Source of the DNA: Silurus meridionalis
Lineage: Eukaryota; Chordata; Actinopteri; Siluriformes; Siluridae
Length of the DNA: 64,000 bases
Assembly: GCF_014805685.1 (NCBI RefSeq)
Contig: NC_060911.1
Location: 10,908,712 to 10,972,711, forward strand
Direction of reading: 5' to 3'
Shown piece after piece: positions 23,611 through 33,331 of this stretch (its first letter is position 1; the number at the start of each line of letters is the position of its first letter). The translations under genes were made by a program, and so were the position numbers. The notes below the pieces were generated by a model. That model ran no database searches. It was given only the letters and a program-made list of their open reading frames with translations, and was not told the DNA's origin.

Positions 23611-26600
23611 GAATGCAGGCAAACCCTTCTGCATGGGAAGAAAGACTTTTGTGAAAGAAAGAATTTTGAAGACAGAATGATTTTTGGATATTGTGCATTG
23701 TGTATGTGTGTGTTTGTGTGTTGTTTTTACCTGAACAGTACAATCTTAACTTTAGATGAAACACTGCTAATCACATCTGCTGCATTCTGGAAACTCCGTC
23801 CATATAAAACCTGCCCATTTATCTAAAAAAGAACACACAGTAAAAACTAGTAAGCTGTAAAACCTACAGTTAAGCTAGAGGTTATGGCCCTCACTTCCAA
23901 CAGCTCATCTCCCACGCTGATTTGCCCATCAGCAGCGGCTGCTCCGTCTGGTTTTAGCTCTGAGACTGTAATTCTTCCATTTCTGCTTCCTGACACACAC
24001 ACTCCCAGACCAGATCTGTGTGTGCTACAGTCCAGCTCGACTAATTTCAGCTCACCAGGCAAACTACCATACTTCTTCAGCATAGCACCTACACACAAAT
24101 TAAAAATCAGACTTAATTGAGTAAAAAGGTGAGTTCACCCCATAACTAATACAATATCTGTTATTACTTTATCTTCAGTTAAAATGTATGTACATATAAG
24201 CATTTTGGAAGGCAAAAATGGCATGTACACTCCTGGCTCCAGGAACTAGAAATTGTCGCTCTTTGTTAGAAGCAGCATTATGTAGGTGTGCCTACCAGTT
24301 TCCAACATGTACTGGGAGAAATCTTGGGAGAAATTTTTGCCAATGTACTTTTCCATGCCGAATTCTGTCAGCTGTGCAATGCTGGATCGACTTTTGCATG
24401 CACAACCTTTTTAAAACCCCCAGCAACATTACAATGGGATTAAGACCTGGGCTTTGTTTAGACCTGGGCTTTGTTTAGGATTTAGACCTGGGCTTATGGA
24501 ATCGAATTTTCTTCCTTTTCAGTGATTCTTTGTTAGATTCACTTGCAAGTTTGGGATAATTTTCCTGTTGCAAAATCCATGTCATCAGCTCCAACTTTTA
24601 TTCATACTTATTTTTAATTAACTCTTATTAACATTGTTAATGCATCTGTTTGAGACTGGACACTTTGCCAATTATTTGAAATCTTCTCTTCCTTAACATG
24701 ATGATGGAAAATTATGTGATGGAGCGACTGATTTATGATTTGAATACATACAAACCTACAGCAGTTTTTTCTGAAGGCTATGAGAGCTCTTGTTCTCTGT
24801 GGAGAGTTGTGTGTGGTTTTGTTCCTTAATAATAATACCATACATTCCAGTAACAATGAGAAACCCAGACCAGAAATTTGAGATATACAGTGAGGAAAAT
24901 AAGTATTTGAACACCCTGCTATTTTGCAAGTTCTCCCACTTAGAAATCATGGAGGGGTCTGAAATTGTCATCGTAGGTGCATGGCCACTGTGAGAGACAT
25001 AATCTAAAAAAAAAAATCCAGAAATCACAATATATGATTTTTAAACTATTTATTTGTATGATACAGCTGCAAATAAGTATTTGAACACCTGTCTATCAGC
25101 TAGAATTCTGACCCTCAAAGACCTGTTAGTCTGCCTTTAAAATGTCCACCTCCATTACATTTATTATCCTAAATTAGATGCACCTGTTTGAGGTCGTTAG
25201 CTGCATAAAGACACCTGTCCACCCCATACAATCAGTAAGAATCCAACTACTAACATGGCCAAGACCAAAGAGCTGTCCAAAGACACTAGAGACAAAATTG
25301 TACACCTCCACAAGGCTGGAAAGGGCTACGGGAAATTGCCAAGCAGCTTGGTGAAAAAGGTCCACTGTTGGAGCAATCATTAGAAAATGGAAGAAGCTAA
25401 ACATGACTGTCAATCTCCCTCGGACTGGGGCTCCATGCAAGATCTCACCTCGTGGGGTCTCAATGATCCTAAGGAAGGTGAGAAATCAGCCCAGAACTAC
25501 AGGAGGAGCTGGTCAATGACCTGAAAAGAGCTGGGACCACCGTTTCCAAGGTTACTGTTGGTAATACACTAAGGCGTCATGGTTTGAAATCATGCATGGC
25601 ACGGAAGGTTCCCCTGCTTAAACCAGCACATGTCCAGGCACGTCTTAAGTTTGCCAATGACCATTTGGATGATCCAGAGGTCATGGGAGAAAGTCATGTG
25701 GTCAGATGAGACCAAAATAGAACTTTTGGGTCATAATTCCACTAAGCGTGTTTGGAGGAAGAAGAATGATGAGTACCATCCCAAGAACACCATCCCTACT
25801 GTGAAGCATGGGGTGGTAGCATCATCTTTGGGGTGTTTTTCTGCACATGGGACAGGCGACTGCACTGTATTAAGGAGAGGATGACCGGGGCCATGTATTG
25901 CGAGATTTTGGGGAACAACCTCCTTCCCTCAGTTAGAGCATTGAAGATGGGTCGAGGCTGGGTCTCCCAACATGACAATGACCTGAAGCACACAGCCAGG
26001 ATAACCAAGGAGTGGCTCTGTAAGAAGCATATCAAGGTTCTGGCGTGGCCTAGCCAGTCTCAGACCTAAACCCAATAGAGAATCTTTGGAGGAGCTCAAA
26101 CTCCGTGTTTCTCAGTGACAGGCCAGAAACCTGGCTGATCTAGAGAACATCTGTGTGGAGGACTGGGCCAAAATCTCTCCTGCAGTGTGTGCAAACCTGG
26201 TGAAAAACTACAGGAAAGGTTTGACCTCTGTAATTGCAAACAAAGGCTACTGTACCAAATATTAACATTGACTTTCTCAGGTGTTCAAATACTTATTTGC
26301 AGCTGTATCATACAAATAAATAGTTAAAAAATCATACATTGTGATTTCTGGATTTTTTTTTTAGATTATGTCTCTCACAGTGGACATGCACCTACGATGA
26401 CAATTTCAGACCCCTCCATGATTTCTAAGTGGGAGAACTTGCAAAATAGCAGGGTGTTCAAATACTTATTTTCCTCACTGTATATAAAACAGAATCCTAC
26501 AAAATATTCCACATCACCCAAATGCAAGAATCTGAGTATAGATTTATAGTGAGATCTATACTCAGAGGTCTCCAAACATTTCTCTGTTAGGGCCACATAA

Positions 26601-27531
26601 TTTTATTTTTATTTTTTAATGGGGGGCTGGTTCGGTCTGTGACAGAGAATGACATAGGCTGGAGTGACTTCCAGTACTATATTGGAGATTTTATTAGGAT
26701 TTTAAATGTGTTTATTACGCCTCCTAATGCTAGATTAGTTTATTATTTTGTTATGTACTGTACAGACAAATGTTAGCCTGTGCTTACTTTTCCGTCCAAC
26801 ATAAAAAAAATGGGATTCCTCCTTATTTCAAATATATAAAAGGACAACTGGAATGTTACATTCACATGTCGGTTGTTGTATGATATCCCATTTATCTATC
26901 AACATGGTCTAAATGAAGACCGGCTATTTTTTTTACTTGTCGTAAGGTGTAATTACTGCCTCACTTCACAGTGTACATTATTTTGATCGACAGAAATAAC
27001 GTACTTGTTTCGAACCTTTGGAAAGCCTTAAAACCATGATTGAAAGTGCTGAAAATGGGACTGTTTCCACATAGACAAGACACACACACACACACATACA
27101 CGTACCCCAGTGTGACACTTGTCCCTGTCGGCAGTGTTGTGTACCCTCTGATGGCCCACTCAGTCTTTCTAAAACATTTTTGCCTCCATCTGTTAACAGG
27201 CTGACAGGCCCTGAGGGGACCCTTAAGGGAGGTGGAGGTGGGTGTAGTGTAGGCTTTTTCAACAAACTGTTCCCTGTAAGCTAGCAGAGATGGATACACC
27301 TGCATTTTATTTATTTTTATTTACAATTTTCTTGTTTCTATTCTAAACCACAGGTAATGCATAACTTGTTTCAGCTGTTAGGAGTGTATTAAACCTTATA
27401 TGGGATGGGACTGAGGGGATTGGATGAGGAGAGGCATAGACTGCTGGCATCTTCACACATCTACAGGACAAAAAAAAAGGGAAAAAGATGATTAGTAACT
27501 TCGCATAGTGTTACAGCACATACACACAGAC

Positions 27532-27591
<60 letters not shown>

Positions 27592-28646
27592 CAGAAGAAA
27601 ACAAACATACCAAGTGATTGTGTTGCACTGATTGTTCCTCAATGCTTGTGACAAGGTCTGAAACCTGGACCTGGAAGAAAATGTGCACTTTAAAACATCC
27701 TTTAATTCTCATTTTGCAAAAACCTTCAAACTGAAATTAGATGTGAATGAGGTTTTAGGTGTAGGAATAGTAATAAATACATGTACATACAATACATACA
27801 ATAAATACACCTGAAACATATTACAAATAAATGTGTTTTATCCTCATCACCTGTACTTTACAGCACAGTGCAATTCTTTCTTCACATATCCCAGTGATGT
27901 TGGGAAGCTGAGGTCAGAACACAGGGTCCACCCTGATACAGAGCCCCTGGAGCACAGAGGGTTAAGGGCCTTGCTCAAGGGCCCCAAGACTGGCAGCTTG
28001 GCAATACCAGGCCTTAATACCTCAAACCTTTGATCAGTAACCCAAAGCCTTAAACACTGAGCTACAACTTCTCCACCACATACAGCACACCTATCAGGTA
28101 TAACATTATGGCCACCTGCTTAAAATTGTTTTCCTGCCAAAACAGTCGTGACCCAAACATTAACAGCATTAACATTTTCAGCAATTTGAGCTACACTAGC
28201 TTCCTTCCTTGGAGCACTTTTGATAGATACTGACCACTGCAGACCATGAACACCCCACAAGAGCTGTAGTTTTGGAGATGCTCTGACCCAGTTGTCTAGA
28301 CAGAACAATTTGGCAGTCATCAAACTCGCTCAAATCCTTACACTTGCCCATTTTTCCTGCTTCTAACACATCAACTTTGAGAAAAAATTTTCCACTTGCT
28401 GCCTAATATATACAACCCACTAACAGGTGCCATGACGAAGAGATAATCAGTGTTATTTACTTCACCAGTCATAATGTTATAATGTCATAATGTAATGCCT
28501 GATTGTTGTATAAGTGATGTGTGTTACCTGTGGGCTCTGCACTACCAGTTCCACTTTGTCCCCTGCCTGGCGAATCACATCTACTGCTTCTTTATGCGTG
28601 AAATCACTCACATCCACACCTCCAACCTAGAACGCAGTTATAAACC

Positions 28647-28704
<58 letters not shown>

Positions 28705-31700
28705 TCTTGGTGTCAGTCTGATACATCTAATATGTCAGATTGCATGTCAGTCTGTACAGATGTTTATGAGTTTCTTTACTGTGCATCAGTAACCAGACCT
28801 GATGATCATAAGTATTAAACCAGATATATGGAATAAGTCACGAGCAAACTACAGCGTATACTTAGCAAAAACAGAAATGGAGAGAGTATTAGATGCATAA
28901 AGACAAGACTGAGCATATACTTCGCATGCATAGAAACACAGTGTTATTCGTTCTGACCAATTTGATTCATGTTTCTGCCCTCAGTCTCATCCTGTTTATC
29001 CTCTTTGTCAAATCATCTGATTTGTTGCTGCTTTTTCTGATTTTAATCCTGTGCTACATTTTGCATTTGTTAGCCTGTGCTTTAAAGAAAGCTGCCTAAC
29101 CTGCATTTGTAACTGTCCTGGCTGTCTTTACATGACACTCAGGAAACAGAAAAAGTATTTAAAAAGTACTCAATGTAAAAATGCCTGTCATTGTGGTGCT
29201 AGCTTCAAGGGCTTATTAATTAGACCTGCATGCTTATAGAGGAACATCATTAAAGTTCATAATTAGACCTCAAGGACTGCTGCTAGAATACATGCTACGT
29301 TTCACCTTGGGAAACAAAAAAGGCCTTTTCTGACAGCCATGATGCTTTCAAAAGCTTAATAGTCTCCTTCCAAATGTGATCAGCTAAAAAATTTGAAGAA
29401 TTTCAGGCTGAAAGTGTTTTTTTTTTTTTTTTTTTAAAGTTAATGTCAGATCTCCTTCCACCTCTAATGTGATATAGCAATAAAGAAAAGTAAATAGAAT
29501 AGTTTGTATTCGGCTTGTTTCTCTTTCTTTTGTATTTCTAGAACTAAATAATAAATAGCCAAAATATTATTGCACACACTGAAATACAACCCCAATGCCA
29601 AAAAAGTTGGGACGCTGTGAAAATGTAAATAAAAACAGAATGCAAATCTCATAACTCCATATTCTATTCATAGTGAAAGAAAAAACATATAAAATGTTTC
29701 AACCATTTTTAAGAAATAAAAAAGGCCATTTAAAATTTAATGGCTACAACTGGTCTAAATAAGTTGGGACAAGTTTACCACTGTGTAGCATCATGTCCTC
29801 TGTCTGTATACATCTGGGAATTGAGGAGAGCAGTTGCTGGGAGAAGTTTTGGGAGAAGAATGGTGATCAATAGGTGTCTAATACAGGATTCTAACTGCTC
29901 AACAGTTCTGTGGGTCCTTTGTTGTATTTTTGTGTCCCAACCTATTTTTGGAATTGAGGTTGTAATAATCATGATATAAATCAATTCTATCGGGGTATTG
30001 CCTTTATGATATTATGATCGGTAACAGCCCATGAATATTTACAGTGTTTTAGAAGACCAGAGCGTCCCATTGTACCTGATTAGCTTCTCTACGCACCTGT
30101 AATATCTGATCTCCGGGTGTCAGCGTGTTGTTTCTGGCTGCTGGACTGCACTCAGAGATGTGTTTTATAAAGATGCCCCGCCTCATTTCTCCGTTGCTGA
30201 GACGATGGCCCATACCCCGCCCCCCGAACACACTGATGCCAAGACTTTCTCCATTTGTCCTGATCAGTGTTACTCTGAAAAAAAAAAGTGTTGGGTAAAA
30301 TCCACCCACAGCTATTATTATTATTTCATTTCTAAAATCACTAGAATCGATGAGAAATATAAATGAATCATACCTCCTGGGATGACCCTCATCACTTCGT
30401 TGCCTCTTGTCCTCTGTCACTTTTTTTCTCCATCCCTTTGTTTGCAGTGAAAGTATTCTGTCTCTTGCCTCACTTTCCTGTTTGTCTTGTCTCTCTCTGT
30501 CATGTCTGTATCTCAGAAGATTTTTTTCAGCCTGTTCCTTCTCTTGTTGTCTGCAGTTCTTTTCAATCACTCTTCCTCCTTCCTCCTGAAGTTTGGATAG
30601 TTCTGGAATACCTTCCCTAAAAACGCATACATCATGAATATTTAAAAATGCAGCATAATATTTGATAAATATTTACTCAAAAATACAAAACTTGTTAAAA
30701 TTTCTGAAACATTTTAAATAAATGCATTTTTGTGAATAAGTTTTTCTTTTTCCATTTTGCTTACCTCTTTGAAAAAGCTGTTTCATGAGGTTTCTGCCCT
30801 TTAAATGATTGGGAAGCAGGATCTCTGCTCAGGTTCATTTCCTTTTTTGATTGGAAGGCGGAGGCTTTTTCTTCTAGTTTCGGCTCCTGTTTTGATTGGA
30901 TGATGGAGTCTTGGTTTAGTTTCATTTCCTGTTTCGATTGGATGACGGTGTCTTGGTCCAGTTTGTGCTCATGTTTTGAATGGATGATGGAAGCTTGGCT
31001 TGTCTCAGCAGCTTGTTTTGATTGGATGGCCCGGTGTATGTCAAAAAATGTAGCAGGTACATAAGTCACACTGCCAATATAAGATAAGATAAATGTACTG
31101 AATAATTTGGCAGTAAATGTAAGGTATAATAGACATAGACAGATACAGAAATGATCAAATTGATCAAATATTCAATGGCGTATTGTGTCTTAAAATACTA
31201 CTTTTTGTTTTGCTTACTTTACCATTATATTATATTAAATTGATTTGCAGTTGCCCAGCCTTTCCATTGGGGTTGCCAAGTCTGTTGGTTTTTCCATAAA
31301 AATGGGCAGATCTATGACTTATGACTTTATATGTTTGTTGGTTGGAGAATTTTTAGTTTTTTTAATTTCTCTTACCAGCTAAGTGGAGGCTATCACATAC
31401 TTCCTCTATAACATACCAGATAGCTGTGGCATTGTCAGGATTTAAATTCACTCATCTCCAGACACTTTTCTTTTGAATCATTGGGAGCTCCGTTGCAAAT
31501 CATCTCAGTACTTTCTGGGTTGAAATGGGTGCAATAAAGCAGGGAAAACTGAGGAAAGGAGGTTGCTACAAGCTTGTGACCCTGTGCATTACATTGGAGT
31601 TGATGAGTATGGGTGAATGGTATTATACTAGGAATTCAGCTAGAAGTAAACATATTAAATGACAAGCTTTGACACTGAACTGTCACTGAGATTGTCTTTG

Positions 31701-33284
31701 AGATAAAATGCAGTGGCATAAATGATTTTGCTCTTTGTGGCAACGCAGCAAATGAGAGTTAATTAGCACTTTTTTGTTTTAAAACTTTCAGGTTTTTATT
31801 TAACAAAATCCATAGCAAAGCTGAAAATAGCAGCATTCAAACATATTGTGTGAGGTAACCTCTGAGCATTTCTAGCAGCATTTTATACAACAGAATTCAA
31901 ATAAAAATGTATTTACATAATTATATACACCTTTCTCTGTCTTATAGGCTATTTATTGCTTGCACCTATTAAGGGCTTTGAACAAACACAGGGTGCATGA
32001 ATTTCTGGGAGCTTTCATGCATGGCAATATGATCACATGTCTGGGGCATGATTTGTTTTTATTAGACTGTAATCGGCAATTGAATGTAAAATGTGGATCC
32101 TGTTGATGAACTAATAAAATGGAAAAATCATTCCATCATTTTGTGATTGCTAAAAGCATTTGACCCTTCCTATGGATATTCTCAAAGACAGCTTAATGAT
32201 GCATGCAAATGATTTTCTACCTAATCATTCCCAAATAATCACATTGATTTGAACTATTGAACTATTTTTATTATCAAAAATATGATTTAATTGGTGAACC
32301 ACCAGCCACGCCTCCCCCCTACACTCGCAGCTCCTCGCCTTCATACTAATCACCTTCACCTGTCTCCAATCTACGCTCTCCTTTACAAGGCCCCCTGTAC
32401 TCACTCACCATCTAATCTACAGTTCATACTAGCGATCATCCCTGGACTTCCCATGGATTATACCTGTTTTCCGGTTCATGCTTCACCTAAGCTTCAGTCT
32501 GTGTACTACGGCAAATAAAACGTACTGACTGTATTCTGGTCTCCGACTCTTGATCCGAGCGTGACAATTAGTGTGTGTACATCAAATCAAATCAAATCTA
32601 ATTTATTTGTCACATACACATACATACAGAGTACAACATGCAGTGAAATACTTTTTACGATGGTCCAACTTTTAAGCATAAGAAGGAATCAAATTTAAGG
32701 ATAAAACCAAAAACTGAGGTGTATAAAAAAAAGTATAAACTATAGAAAAGATATGTATATACATGAATCATACCTTGTATATACACTTTTTCTCATATAT
32801 ATTTTTATATATTTTATATATTATACAGTTTATGTCTTTATTTATCTGCCTTCTTTTTCTTGTTTTATTTTCTCCACATCCTATTCCCTCATGCCGGACC
32901 CTCATAAAAAGCATTTCACTGCATGTCGTACTCTGTATGTATGTGTATGTGACAAATAAAATTTGAATCTAGACTGGGGTGGATGCGTATGGCCGATATT
33001 AACAGTACAAATTAAAGTGATTGTCCTTAAAGTGTCCATGTGTAGTATGGTGTGGTATAAAGTTTCCCTGCACATGTCTGCATACCTGAGCTCAGGTCCA
33101 ATAAGTGTATGTCTGCGTAGCATAGCTCTTGCCTCTGTGCTTGTAAGATTGGTGGTGGGTTCTCCATTGAAGGATATGATTCCATCTCCCACTTTCAGTC
33201 TGCCATCTTTACTTATAGCACCTCCATTAACCACTGAGCGGATAAATACGCCTGATCCATCTCTTAGAGCACTCACTGTCATAC

Positions 33285-33331
<47 letters not shown>

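Noticed and set aside
23430..23826. Open frames coding long VCVCVC or THTHTH runs
   Set aside because: They are translations of a (TG)n/(CA)n microsatellite with no flanking coding signal; the real exon is on the - strand at 23731-23822.
26978..27305. Alternative frame [20 protein letters not shown] in the proline-rich linker exon
   Set aside because: It cannot be joined in phase to the PDZ9 exon, whereas the +1 frame gives the PPPPP and W-G junction expected from MPDZ.
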